Made by a program: the position numbers and the translations under genes
Source: Neoconidiobolus thromboides FSU 785
Lineage: Eukaryota; Entomophthoromycota; Entomophthoromycetes; Entomophthorales; Neoconidiobolaceae
Reading direction: 5' to 3'
NCBI GenBank assembly: GCA_025603075.1
Contig: MU626320.1
Span: forward strand, 1 to 64,000
Length of the DNA: 64,000 nt
The notes under the pieces: generated by a model
What the model was told of the DNA's origin: nothing
Database searches by the model: none
The model's input: the letters and a program-made list of their open reading frames with translations, nothing else
Shown: one piece after another, positions 1-11,400 of the stretch
Numbering within the stretch: position 1 is the first letter of the stretch
Layout: every line of letters starts with the position of its first letter

Positions 1-66
1 GAAGTTTTTAAAATACAAAATTTTTCAAAAATTGGATAAAATAATGAAACTAATTCAGACAACCCC

Positions 67-164
67 ATATGTATTTTAGTTTCATCACTTTTCCATTTTT
101 AAGCATTATTTGAGCGGAAAAATTATTAGTAAAATTATTAAATCCAAAAATACATCCCCATATG
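67..164 (-). repeat. MITE-like element, copy 1
   Basis: This copy reads CCATATGTATTTTAG at its left end and ends in TACATCCCCATATG. The internal core AAGCATTATTTGAGCGGAAAAA is shared with the other copies. Plus orientation for the family is defined as the one beginning ATGGGGATGTATTTTTG. Confidence 0.8.
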
Positions 165-479
165 TTTTCATTATTATGTAAGACATTGGTAAATAAAGCT
201 AAGTGATAATTATACAAACTTCTATCAAAGTTATCTTAGTTTGATCATTCACTCATTTCCATTCACTGTAATTCCCAGCTTGTAGTGAAAATATATGGAA
301 AAAGTTGTATTGAACTACAACCAAAAAATTATACTTTTATACAAAATAACACAATTTTGATCAAAAGGCTACTACTGATTTGATTAAACACAATGTAAGC
401 ATTTTCAATTCTGTAATTGTTGAGTTTAATCATAGCAATTTTTTATTTTCATATTCAACATTACAAAATTGAAAATACT

Positions 480-582
480 TATGGGGATGTATTTTTGGGT
501 TTAATAATTTTACTAATAATTTTTCCGCCCAAATAGTGCTTAAAAATGGAAAAGCGATGAAGCCAAAAAAACATCCCCTTAT
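480..582 (+). repeat. MITE-like element, copy 2
   Basis: It begins TATGGGGATGTATTTTTG and ends ACATCCCCTTATG. It lies in inverted orientation relative to copy 1, about 315 bp away. Confidence 0.85.
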
Positions 583-2357
583 GTTATATTCAATTGAACT
601 AATTGTAATTAGATTTTTGAAGTTGATAGTTTAGAATTTAGCTTATATTTTTCAATATTCATTCTTTTTTCTCAAGCTTCTATTTTTTTTCGAAAACCTT
701 AAAAGAGCAGACAAGATCACAAAGACTTCTTTGTGGAAAACATTTTTAATTCACAATACATAAAAAGTTTTTATCTTTTCATTAGTTTACAGTGGGCCAT
801 TTTGCTCAACTATTTTTTATATAAAAGAAGTTTAAGAATCTAGCTAAATTGTAGAAAGATTTTTTTGATTTAGATCTCAGTTTGCAAAATTCAGATGACT
901 TATTTCAAAAGCAAGTAAGGATTTAGTTTATTAGTATTTACGCTTCCTCTATAACTTTTTCAATATAAGGTTTTTCATGAACTTATATTTTTAAGCAATA
1001 TTGAATTAATGAATTCGCATTCACCAGAGCACATAAACTTAAATTCATAAATCATTACTAAGTTTAAGAAACAGATCCAAACTATTTGCATTTAATTTTA
1101 TAATTCCAATGCATCAAACTTTTTTCAATATTGCTCAAAAAATATATAAGAACTCATGAAAAACTTTAATACAGAATAGATTGAGCTTGGATTTAATCTA
1201 ACTTATGTTTTGGATAGATTTTAATACATTTGTTATAAACCTATAAACGATAATATATATTTATTTTTAGACGTTAACTGTTGATAAATAAGTGTTACTA
1301 ATCAACAGTTCCAAATATCAGATGCTTAAGGAATGGGTTTTAATATGAAAGAATAGTTTTAAATATCCCGGAGTTTAACAAAGAACCATATTTGATAAAA
1401 ACTTTTTATAAAAAAATTATAGCTGGCATGGCGTTTGCTTAAATTTCAAGTATGGTGTTTTATTTTATTTGTCCGCGCCTCAACTTATTGATCAAATCTG
1501 ATATTTAAAAAGGATCAACTTACAAAATTCCTTATTATTGAGTTAAAAATTTCCAAAAAAAACTTGGTATTAGGACTAAGAACCTCTCCTCTAACCTAGT
1601 TATTCTAGAAACTTGAGATTTTTTCTTGTTTTTCATTCTTTTGTTCCTTTCTAAACATTCAAACTTAATATCAGATTAATAACTCCGATTTAGAAACATT
1701 ATTATTATTATATAGTATTATATATATATAAACCTAATTTTAAACCCAAGCTATCAAGCACACAACCTATAAGATCACCTACTTTATAATATTAAATTTC
1801 CATTTTTTTGTAATTAAGCTAAAGGATACGTTTGTCCATTTTTAATAGAATAAAAGGACCGTTGAAAGGGGATCTGGGGACGCGTTATTACAATAAAATA
1901 TTCATTAAGAATTCTTTTAAAATTAAATTGATAATGTCAAGATGGAACTAATATATTAAGTTAAAATCATTTTGATAGATTAAGGATATAGAATAACTAT
2001 AAACAATATATTATGTTTTTTATTAAAATTTATTACTAATATTAGTAATAACAATAAACTATTTAAACATCGACTTTATTAAATGCAAATTTAGAGTACA
2101 GAAATAACAGGTTTAAGCGACAACCAAGATTAGGTAGAAGATAAAGTAGTTTGATTCAGTAACATTTTTATCATTGGCTACAAACTTGAACAACCACACA
2201 ACAAAAAAAAGCATGAAAATTTAGATCTAATGACCTCATAAATTCATTGGACAGAATAGAAATTACAGAAAAAACTATAAATAAGCATCTTCAAGAAGAA
2301 TGACTATTAATTTTTTTATAAAAAGCATCAAAAGATAGTTTTTAATTTTGTTCTATA

Positions 2358-3980
2358 ATGATACAGTCAAATGCTATCGTTAACAGTTATCGTATCAATG
2401 GTCACAAGAGAAAAGCAAGTAGAGAAGTTAGGAACGAAAAATTAGTGAATAGTTACTTACGTAGTGGTCAAACAATGCGTGCTATTATGGATGGTGATTT
2501 GACTAGTTTAAATGAGAATGACATTAAAGATTTAAATGTCTATTTTGGCAACAATAACTCTGGAAATCACCTCGATAAGTTTATATTAAACAATCGTACT
2601 TTAAATCATGTGATGAGCAAAGTATTAACTAAAATTATTCAATCTCCGAGCTTAGGCATCAATTTATTAATATTAAATAGCATCTCTATTGATTTTAATT
2701 CGCTGAATCATATCATTCTTTCCATAGCTAAATCAAAATCACTCAAAAAATTAGTGTTAAAGCAGATTAAGTTCGATAGAAGAATTGTACAGCCCTTTTT
2801 TGAGTCTCTCCAACGAAATAAAGCAAGTCAATTGTCCACCATCCTAATTGAAAACATTAGTTTAGATAAATCCTTTTGTAAAGCATTTGCTACTTATTTT
2901 CCAAAAAACTTAGACTTGAAAGCATTAAGTTTATCCAATTGTTCTATTGATAATGATTCCTTTAAAAGTATTGCCCCAATCTTACATAACAATAATACAA
3001 TCCAAGAATTGAACTTGAGTCATAATTTAATTGGAGCTAACGGAACCGATATATTATATCAGACTCTAATATTCAATCACACTCTTGCTTATTTAAGTTT
3101 AGAGGGTAATAATATTGGACCAAGAGGATGTGAGAGATTAGCTTCCTGTTTAGAACTCAATTCTTCAATAAAATATTTGAATCTTAACTACAATAATATT
3201 GGGGATCTTGGAGTCCGTCATTTGTATTCTGTGTTGAAAGATAACAAAACCCTTCATTGCTTAAAGTTAGCTCAAAATCGATTGAGTGAAGATTCTTGTA
3301 TTCCATTAAAAGCAGCTTTATTAAAGAATCATAATTTAAGCCAACTTGATCTATCTAATAACATGATTAATAGTAATGGAGGTGTCATTCTTTCAGAAGG
3401 ATTAAAAGGCAATCAAGGGATCCAAGAGTTATTGCTAAATAATAATAATCTAGGAAATCAAGGTATAAGTAGTATGTTACAGGCCATGAGTGTTAATAAA
3501 ACATTGCAACATATTGATTTAAAGGATAACAATATACAAGATCCTACCATTTACAGTAATTTAATTAGTAGCTTATTCCACAACCAACAATTAAAAGTGT
3601 TGAACATCAACTATGATTTTGAAGGTTGGGAAAGTATCTATTCGGAAATTCAATCCATTTTAATTAACAACTTTTTATTTTATAAAGAAAAGGTTGCTTC
3701 TGCCCTTGAAATGTTAACCCTTGTACGTTTGTTATTATGTGGTAAAAAGAGTGGAATGGAGTTTAGTAATGAAATTTTGGAGTATATTGCAATTGGAGCA
3801 GATAAGAAAAGGGTATTATCTTCTAAACAATGTCATCAAATCTTGAAGTTTGGGAGGGATAAAACTAAGTTGAATGAAAAAGTGACTAAATTAAATTATT
3901 TAAAGTTTGTTTTTGGGAATGAATTCAATTATTATCCTGTCCCTGTTTGCCACTCCGCTTTAACTTATACTTTTGATTAG
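2358..3980 (+). CDS. Leucine-rich-repeat protein (ribonuclease-inhibitor type)
   Basis: This is an intronless 540-aa protein. From about residue 100 to 430 it carries 28-aa leucine-rich repeats of the ribonuclease-inhibitor/NOD type, with repeated patterns such as IQELNLSHNLIGANG, LAYLSLEGNNIGPRG and LSQLDLSNNMINSNGG. Such repeats form a curved protein-binding scaffold. There is no signal peptide, membrane segment, F-box, NACHT or other catalytic domain, so an intracellular adaptor role is likely but the partner is unknown. The basic N-terminus (HKRKASREVRNEK) and the C-terminal ~110 residues are not recognised. The start is the first ATG, with no in-frame ATG upstream. Confidence in the repeats is high; the function is unassigned. 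Confidence 0.9.
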   Translation: MIQSNAIVNSYRINGHKRKASREVRNEKLVNSYLRSGQTMRAIMDGDLTSLNENDIKDLNVYFGNNNSGNHLDKFILNNRTLNHVMSKVLTKIIQSPSLGINLLILNSISIDFNSLNHIILSIAKSKSLKKLVLKQIKFDRRIVQPFFESLQRNKASQLSTILIENISLDKSFCKAFATYFPKNLDLKALSLSNCSIDNDSFKSIAPILHNNNTIQELNLSHNLIGANGTDILYQTLIFNHTLAYLSLEGNNIGPRGCERLASCLELNSSIKYLNLNYNNIGDLGVRHLYSVLKDNKTLHCLKLAQNRLSEDSCIPLKAALLKNHNLSQLDLSNNMINSNGGVILSEGLKGNQGIQELLLNNNNLGNQGISSMLQAMSVNKTLQHIDLKDNNIQDPTIYSNLISSLFHNQQLKVLNINYDFEGWESIYSEIQSILINNFLFYKEKVASALEMLTLVRLLLCGKKSGMEFSNEILEYIAIGADKKRVLSSKQCHQILKFGRDKTKLNEKVTKLNYLKFVFGNEFNYYPVPVCHSALTYTFD

Positions 3981-5022
3981 TTTATATTGAATCTATTTAT
4001 ATTCATCTTTTATCCTTCCTTCATCTTTTATTTTTTTTGTTTAAAAAGTGAATAAAATTTTAGTTTTGATTATTAAAATAAGGGATATTTCTATATTTGG
4101 TAAATTAGGGGACAGAAGTTATTGAGATTGAAACAGTACTTAAAAAGTGATATAATGGTAGTAAGCTTCTAAATTTATAAAAATAATAATAATAACAATA
4201 ATATTATAAAATAATACTATAAAATAATAATAATTAGTTGTAATTTCACCATGTAAAATTAAATTTAAAACCTATTGAATATTGAATAGATGAAGTCAAG
4301 GGTTTAATAGAAATGGTAATTTTAAACAGTTTTTTATTTCCTTCAATTTCTTGAGATCACAATATGCTACAAGTAGTTTATTGACAAAGAAATTATAAGT
4401 TAGTGATAGGGAGGCAGAGGTCAGGGGTATAATTTTTTTATCTAGATCTATTTAAAGGGAGCTGAGATACAATTCAAAAATGATTTCCAGGGCATGGAAT
4501 TTTACATATTGATAAAAAAAGAACACTTGAAGGACCTTTTTGATCCTTAATAAACGGTAGTTCTGTATTGATAAATTTGACAAAAAACAAATGAAAAAAA
4601 GAAAGTCATAAATAATTCAATAAGGGGTTTTAGAGTTGCTTGTATTATTAATACTAAAGTTTAGGTGTCAAAAAGTACAATAAATAACGGATGAACATGA
4701 GTTCTGAAATGAAAATGAAACTGAAGTTAAAAAATTAAAAACTAAGATTACATTTTAGTAAGCTAATAGTAGGTAATATAAATATATATATATTAGAGCT
4801 ATAAAGTTCATACCAATAACTGTAAGGTTATTAATCAATCACTAAAACAACGTTAAAACTTGTTTCACATCCATTAGTATTTAGACTATCTTATAAACAT
4901 GTTAGAGTAAAGCATACATTAGTTAATAACTCATATTGTTCTTTATTGATCTATTCTCAGAAGTCATTAGCTAGCTGTCCTTTTATACTATAGCGGCCAA
5001 TGACTTTGGCAAAGGTTAGCCC

Positions 5023-5064
<42 letters not shown>

Positions 5065-5196
5065 TCTGTTAATCTAAATTGCTTTATTTATTGACTTGAT
5101 ATCTAAAGCTGTCCCCATACAATCAGTTAATTATCATATCTCATAGTTTATTTCTCCCCTATAAAAAATCAATACCTCAAAGCTCACAAAAATAAA
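3981..5196. other. Intergenic spacer with AAT microsatellite
   Basis: No gene is recognised between the LRR protein and the convergent aspartokinase gene. The stretch contains an (AAT)n tract at about 5028-5062 and imperfect AAT/AAC runs near 4184-4235. Confidence 0.6.
5028..5062. repeat. (AAT)n microsatellite
   Basis: About a dozen consecutive AAT units lie 3' of the aspartokinase gene. Confidence 0.9.
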
Positions 5197-6926
5197 TTAA
5201 AAAGACATCCTACCATCCTTAGCTTCCAATTTCTCCGTCTCTCCCAATAATAATTGTTTATGAATGGTATTTAAAGCTTGTGGAACACTAGCTTTTGAAA
5301 TAACACCTGAAATATTAATTTCAGAAGAACCTTGAGATATCATTTCTAAATTAGCACGTAAAAAATTCAAAGTTAAAGATAAATAGATAATATAATATAG
5401 TAATGTAAATTAAATTATTTTAAAAAAAAGGATATCTGCCATTGATAAAGCTTTGAAAAAAGCTTTAGCTACTCCAGGTCGTTGTTTCATTTGACCACCA
5501 ATTAAACTAATAATTACTAAATCTTTAAGCACTTGAACCTAAAACAATAATTCAATATTAATATTTTGTAACATTTAAAAAAGAATAAAAAGTACTTACA
5601 AACCCTACTTGATTTAAGTCATCTACAGCCTTTGTCAGCCTTTCTTCGTCTGGTTTAGATAGAGCCATTGATAAATTAACTTCAGATGTAGATACTAAAT
5701 CTGCAATCAATTGGTAATCATTTAGAATTTTAAACACTTTTTTTAAAAAATCAAAGGATCTAGATTTTCGATTGGATTGTACATTTAATACTACTACTTC
5801 TTCTTTAACACAAACAGCGGTTGCTAACCCTAACACTTCATTTTCATTTCCAACTTTTTTTCGTCCAATGGTTGTACCTTTTATTTCTTGATCCTTTCCA
5901 TTGACATTACAAATTCGAATTGTAATCTCTTGTTTACTAGCTATTTCAATAGCCATTGGATGCACTGCTTCGGTGCCATAATAAGTTAATTCATATGCTT
6001 CTTCAATTGTAACAAATGGTAAGATCTTAGATTCTTTGACTATACTTGGATCTGCAGTATAAATCCCATCAATATGTTTCCATACAATCAACTCAGTTGC
6101 CTTTAAGGCAACACTTAAGCATGAGGCTGTAATATCAGAGTATCCACGACCAACCGTATTTAATAGGCCGCAAGGGAAGGGACCCATAAAGCCTATGAAA
6201 AAGGAAAAGTTATAACAATGATCAATTAAAATAATGAACTAACTTACCAGTCAATACCAAAACTTTACAATCTTTAGAAACCTCTTTATTCACTGCTAAT
6301 TTCAGATTTTCAACAACACTATCATAATCTCCATCCTTTAATTCTGTTGCTAATTTTTTGGATAAGTCCAAATATTCTACACTTATGTTATTTTGTTTTA
6401 ATAGTGCTACTATGATTATACAAGCTAATCTTTCACCAATAGATACTATTAAATCTAATGAAGAATGTGATGTCTCTCCTATTACTTGTAAAGCTTCAAG
6501 AAGGAATAATAAACGTTTGTGTTCCTCGACAATTTGTAATAAGGCAGGTTCGAGAATTGTCGAATTGTTTATGACAGATTTTAATTCTTCAATATGTTCC
6601 TCTATGATGGTATTAGCTTCAAGAGTGATAGTATCATTAGTTCTGTTTTCACCAGTGGACATTAATTTTAATAATCTGTATAGTAAAATTATATTAATAA
6701 TTTGTTAAACTTAAATATTATTTTTTATAAATTTTTATTCTATTATTTACCTAGAAGTAATAGCTTTTGTTTTATGTGGTATATTAGAACGTGCACTACA
6801 TACTAAAGCTACTTTATAACCTTTATTTAATTGATTTTGAACGATAGATGGTATATTGAGTAAATAGCAGCCTACACTTATACCACCAAATTTATTAATG
6901 AGCCATGATGAAGTTGAGTTGTCCAT
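5197..6926 (-). CDS. HOM3: Aspartokinase (aspartate kinase), HOM3-like, with a U12-type intron
   Basis: It phosphorylates L-aspartate, the first step toward threonine, methionine and isoleucine; the enzyme is cytosolic. Exons on the minus strand are 6926-6751, 6675-6248, 6192-5600, 5538-5436 and 5357-5197 (1287 nt, 428 aa). The N-terminus has the kinase signature KFGGISVG, with Ile where the family has Thr. TGFMGPFPCGLL, VGRGYSD and VWKHIDGIYTADPS follow (nucleotide/aspartate binding). Two C-terminal ACT domains follow: VVVLNVQSNRKS...STSEVNLSMA, then VIISLIGGQMKQRPG...MISQGSSEINIS. Introns 1-3 are GT-AG. Intron 4 is AT-AC with a U12-type 5' splice site (separate entry). At 428 aa it is shorter than yeast Hom3, mainly because loops are missing. 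It is divergent from the methyltransferase gene. Confidence 0.93.
5358..5435 (-). other. U12-type AT-AC intron in the aspartokinase gene
   Basis: The 78-nt intron starts ATATCCTTT, a perfect minor-spliceosome 5' splice site, and ends TTTTTTAC. ATCTTTAAC lies about 14 nt before the 3' end and matches the U12 branch consensus TTCCTTAAC at 7 of 9 positions. Removing it joins ...ATG GCA G to GT GCT AAT TTA GAA ATG, giving MAGANLEMISQG, the conserved ACT-domain motif, and keeps the frame. No GT donor is available at the exon edge. Confidence 0.88.
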
Positions 6927-7330
6927 TTTGTTTTGTTGATACGTATTTTGAGTTTGTATTTGTATTTGAAATTACAATAAGAATCCAAATCAATTTTTGA
7001 GAAAAGATTCTACTTGTCTAATTAAACTTTGATGCTTTATATTTTCATAAGAATAAAGATTCAATGACTCAATTTTAGTTGGTTTTAAAACTTTGGCTTA
7101 TCAATTTTAAAATCAAAAAATAAGAATCTAATTTTTATACCTTGAATTTATTATTATTATTGATTAGATAAAGTATTAACAATTTAGTTTATCTTATCTA
7201 ATCGAGCTTCAATATATCACCTGACAACTACCAACTTTATATTCACAAAATAAAATAAAACAAAATTTAACAAAATATAGACCATTATTGAAATAATTTC
7301 CATATAGAATCATCACATAAAAACCTGAAG
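6927..7330. promoter_or_regulatory. Divergent promoter region, aspartokinase / methyltransferase
   Basis: This 404-bp gap lies between two divergent start codons and must hold both promoters. I see A/T-rich tracts only. I did not identify a Gcn4-type TGACTC box with confidence, although CAATGACTCAATTT at about 7061-7074 contains TGACTC and would fit amino-acid control of aspartokinase. Confidence 0.5.
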
Positions 7331-8378
7331 ATGCTCTTAATCACTGGTCCCAGCTGGCCTGAACATTCATTCGAAAAACCAACAGCTTCTTCTTCAATAA
7401 ATCCGATACTTTGTAACCCATTTACAATAGCTGGAAAACCAATTTATTTAGTTCAAAAAGAAAAGAAAAGAAAATCAAAAGAAAACCACTCAGCTATTGA
7501 AAAGTGTAATAAAGATAGCATCATTTCTCATACAGAAGCTACAGCCAATACTGTTTGGGATGGAGTAAGCTTTATTGAACAAGAATATTATTTATTTTAA
7601 GTTTTATTAATATTGTCCTTTATATATAAAAAGTGCATTGTATTATCCAAATATTTAGAATATCAAGTAGAAGAAGGGAACTTATGTTTGAAAAATCTAA
7701 GAATATTGGAATTGGTAATTAATTGTTGAGTTTATTTTAGTTTATTTTATTGATGGCCTCCTTTTTATTCATTCTTTTAACCTATCCTTTTTTAGGGCTC
7801 TGGTCAAGGCATCCTTGGTCTAGCTTGTGCCCATTTACTAGCTAAAGTCGTCTTCTCCGATGTTCAGTTTGCTTTGAATAAATTGAAACTTAATATCAAA
7901 CAAAATGAAATGATTCAAAGTAACATTGAAGCAATAATAGAATTGGATTGGTTAAAAGGGTAAATTTTAGACACAAAAAGTAAAAGTTTGAATGAAGTTG
8001 ATTAATATTGACTTGAGTAGGATTAAAGATAAGAAAGTGGATAATACATTATTAAAAAAATTTGATTTAATAGTTGCTGCAGATGTTATTTGGGTAGATG
8101 AATTGGTCGTACCTTTATGTAGAGTTATTGATGGTAAATCAATTATATTTTATATTTTATATCTTGTATTATTATTATTCTATTTAATAGATTTGCTTTA
8201 TCCTGATGAAAATTCGATGTTATTATGTTATCAACCCCGAGGTAAAAAAGTGGATTTATTATTATTTTCAACTTTAAAACAATTGAATTTGAGTTATGAT
8301 TTAATTGATTTTAAATATCATCATCCATTTTATAAAAAACCAGATATTGTTTTTATCTATAAAATTTATAAATCATAA
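7331..8378 (+). CDS. METTL21-type protein-lysine methyltransferase
   Basis: This is a class I S-adenosylmethionine methyltransferase of the Methyltransf_16 (METTL21/EFM) family, whose members methylate lysines of translation factors and chaperones. Exons are 7331-7564, 7634-7714, 7796-7959, 8021-8133 and 8191-8378, giving 259 aa. Family hallmarks are ANTVWDG near residue 75, the SAM-binding glycine loop ILELGSGQGILGLA (about 101-114), acidic loop VVFSDV, and post-II motif LIVAADVIW. Intron 3 is 61 nt, and its 3' end (TTGACTTGAGTAG) restores GGG-ATT-AAA in frame. The substrate cannot be told; Efm6/Efm7-like eEF1A methylation is one possibility. It is convergent with the ARF-GEF gene, 117 bp apart. 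Confidence 0.87.
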
Positions 8379-8495
8379 AAATAAATATAATATAAACTTC
8401 AAAAACATTTTAAAAAAAATAAAAACTTATACTTTAATCTCTTATATAAACCAAAATTAAAACTCATCTTCATCACAATCCTCCTATCTTTCACT

Positions 8496-11400
8496 CTAAA
8501 GATATCCATAAGCTAAGGCAGAAGGCGATACTTCAATACCTGAGTTACTATCTTCTTTTTCCATTTTAATATCTTTGTTATTTTCTTCATTCTTATTATC
8601 ACTACTTTCTATATTTAATTCTGGCACTTCAATTTCTTTGTTTTCTTCCAACTTAAATTCTTGGATATTATCTACTTCTTTTTTATCAATCACGATCTCT
8701 GGCATAACTTCTTTGGCAGGAACTGGATCCACAATAATTTCAGGTTTAATCTCACTTTCATTACTCTCTTTTGGAACTTCTTCTACTTTTGCTAATGGGG
8801 GTGTATTCTTTTTTGGAAACAGTTGTTCCACTGCGATTGGTAACGATTCCATAATTAAATTCCAAGTATGAGTTGACATCTTTTGTCTTTTATCTTCTAA
8901 TCCTTCTATCATTTCTACTTTCTTTCCGTCTTCTCTCTCAATACCACTAGGTGGTAATAATAAATTTGTTGACATTAAGACTAATAATAAATTTTTTAGA
9001 TTTTCCATTATAGCTTCTAAATACAATGACTCATTTTCTGGATGTTTAACTAATCTTAATAGAAAATCAATGACTTGCATCCACAAAGGTGTGAAATTTG
9101 TATACATCTCATTAGTCAACTCACTGTTATTCTCCCCATTCTCTCCATTCTCATTCTTCAATAAACAAGTACTAATGAAATGTAAAAACAAAGAAGCAAT
9201 CAATGAAGTCACTCTACTTCTTCTATCTTCCACTGATTCATCCCCATCATATAATTTTCTCTTTACATTAACTTCTAAACTTTTTTCAGCTAATGGAAAT
9301 AATACTCTTTCAAATATAGGTTCCCATTCCTTAATTGTATGGTGATATTCACTACTAAACAATTCTTGACTCATTATTGATCTTTTTAACAAATAAAAGG
9401 ATTGATTTCTAATTTCTTTACGTCGGTGGTTACTTAGTGTACTTAATCCTATTAATGGAGGTAAAAAATAGCGATTATCTAAGTTTGTTGTTCCTTTTTC
9501 TTGTGGATTACATCTAACTACTAAAGTTGCTAAATCTTGTATAGCTAATAAACTACGTTCAATTATAGGTTGTATATTATCTCCACTGGATAATACAAAG
9601 CGATCTGGGTTGGAAAACTCAACTAATAAATTGACTAACACTAAGAAATCAGTATGTTGAATTTGTACGAATTTCATAGTTAATGCCAAGTTTCTCAATA
9701 AATTAAACGATTCTTTAATTAATAAAGTATCATCTTGATTCACTGTTACTTGTAATACTTGCAAACATGTTGTCCAATAAGTAGTATTTCTATTATTTAG
9801 TATTAATACATGAACTATGACTATTATTATATTAACACTTACTTAAATACATCCATATTGGCTAAAGATATAAATTTAAATGCAGCTAGCAATGGATGAG
9901 CTGCGATTTCAATAACAGTAGGTGACAAAGAAGCAATGATTTCTAGTATTTTAATACAACATGAATCATCATAATGAATCTAAAAGAATAAACAATTATT
10001 AATAAATACATTATTGTCATCTCATAATTATAAAATACTTACTGTTGAATCCAATCTAAAGAAATGAACTAATATTAATAATATTTCAATAACCGCTCTT
10101 TTAATTAAATAAGGATGATAAAAATCTGCGTGATAAAAGATATCACCTAAGAAGGAGATAACCAATGACCAATAGTTATTGGAATCTTCTCTTAAAGCTG
10201 TAGCATGAACAATCCAATGAAAGAAAAAGGCTGTGGATGGGAAATATTTGTCCACTCTTTTTGAATTATTATTATTATTATTATTAGTTTTTATTGAATT
10301 TATTGAATTTGGTGTATCTGGTCGATGATGTATCATTGAAGCTGCTGTAGAAGTTAGAGTAGATAATTCATTATCTACTTCTCTCTCCATGTCTTCTTTA
10401 TTATTGTTAATAACTAATTCTTCATTACTTCCCTCTTCAGTAACAGCATGTTGAACTTTAACAACAATCATAATCCTCTTTAATACAGTTTCAAAATTAT
10501 CTTCATCAATTTTAGTTAAAATATCTAAAGCATCTTCAAAATTACAAATTGGTACTATTTTTTTAACAGATTCTAAATGAGAAAATAATACTTGTGGCGA
10601 TAAATCCCAAATTAGATCAGGATATTGATTGGAATAACCTAAATAAGATGATAAAGTTGAAAATAATCCATTATTACCTTCTGTTAATATAATATCTGAT
10701 TTTTTATCTTCATTATTATTATAATGTTCATTAAAATAACTATTATTATTATGTTGATTACTGTTGTTATCAGATAAAGATGAATTCAATTGTCTTCTAT
10801 TCAAATTTCTTAATTGCGAATTTAATTGAGGTTTAAATGGAATTTGAGTAAAACTATTAGTAAATTCATCCTTAATTTCTAAATCAGGTATTTTGATTGT
10901 ATTCGTTGATAACAAAAAGGAATCAATAAAATTTCTTATAATATCTAACATATCCCACCAGCCATTGAATAAAGACTTTGGCATTTCATTAAATATATTC
11001 ATTAAAAATATAGTAATTATTTGTGATTTATAAGATTGTCCTAGAGATAAACTTAAATCGGACAATATTTGATTGTCTACTTGTTGTATTCGATTGGTTG
11101 ATAATGCCCTTGGTTGACTTGCAATATCTTCATTTTCTATTGATTTGTCTAATCCAATTGTTGGGTCATGATGTGCATAAATTGATCCTGTTAACATAAT
11201 CATTCTTCTTATAACATAATCAGTTACTTCACTCGATTTGTAATGATTACTTAATAATAATATTATATATAAACCTTGTAAACTATCTTGTAATATTAAA
11301 TCACTAGTACTATTTGTCAATGCTAAGATAAAAAAATTAATTATTAGTGAATAATAAATAAATATAACTTACATTGAATATAAAATTCTACTAAAATATT

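Larger units (their letters stand above)
1..2357. other. Gene-poor A+T-rich spacer
   Basis: No coding region is recognised before the start at 2358. The stretch holds two copies of the ~105-bp inverted-repeat element, listed separately, and otherwise low-complexity A/T sequence with no tRNA-like fold noticed. Confidence 0.6.

Noticed and set aside
7992-8378. Separate gene starting at ATG 7992
   Set aside because: The stretch is the 3' part of the methyltransferase; splicing 7960-8020 joins it in frame and supplies the DVIW motif.
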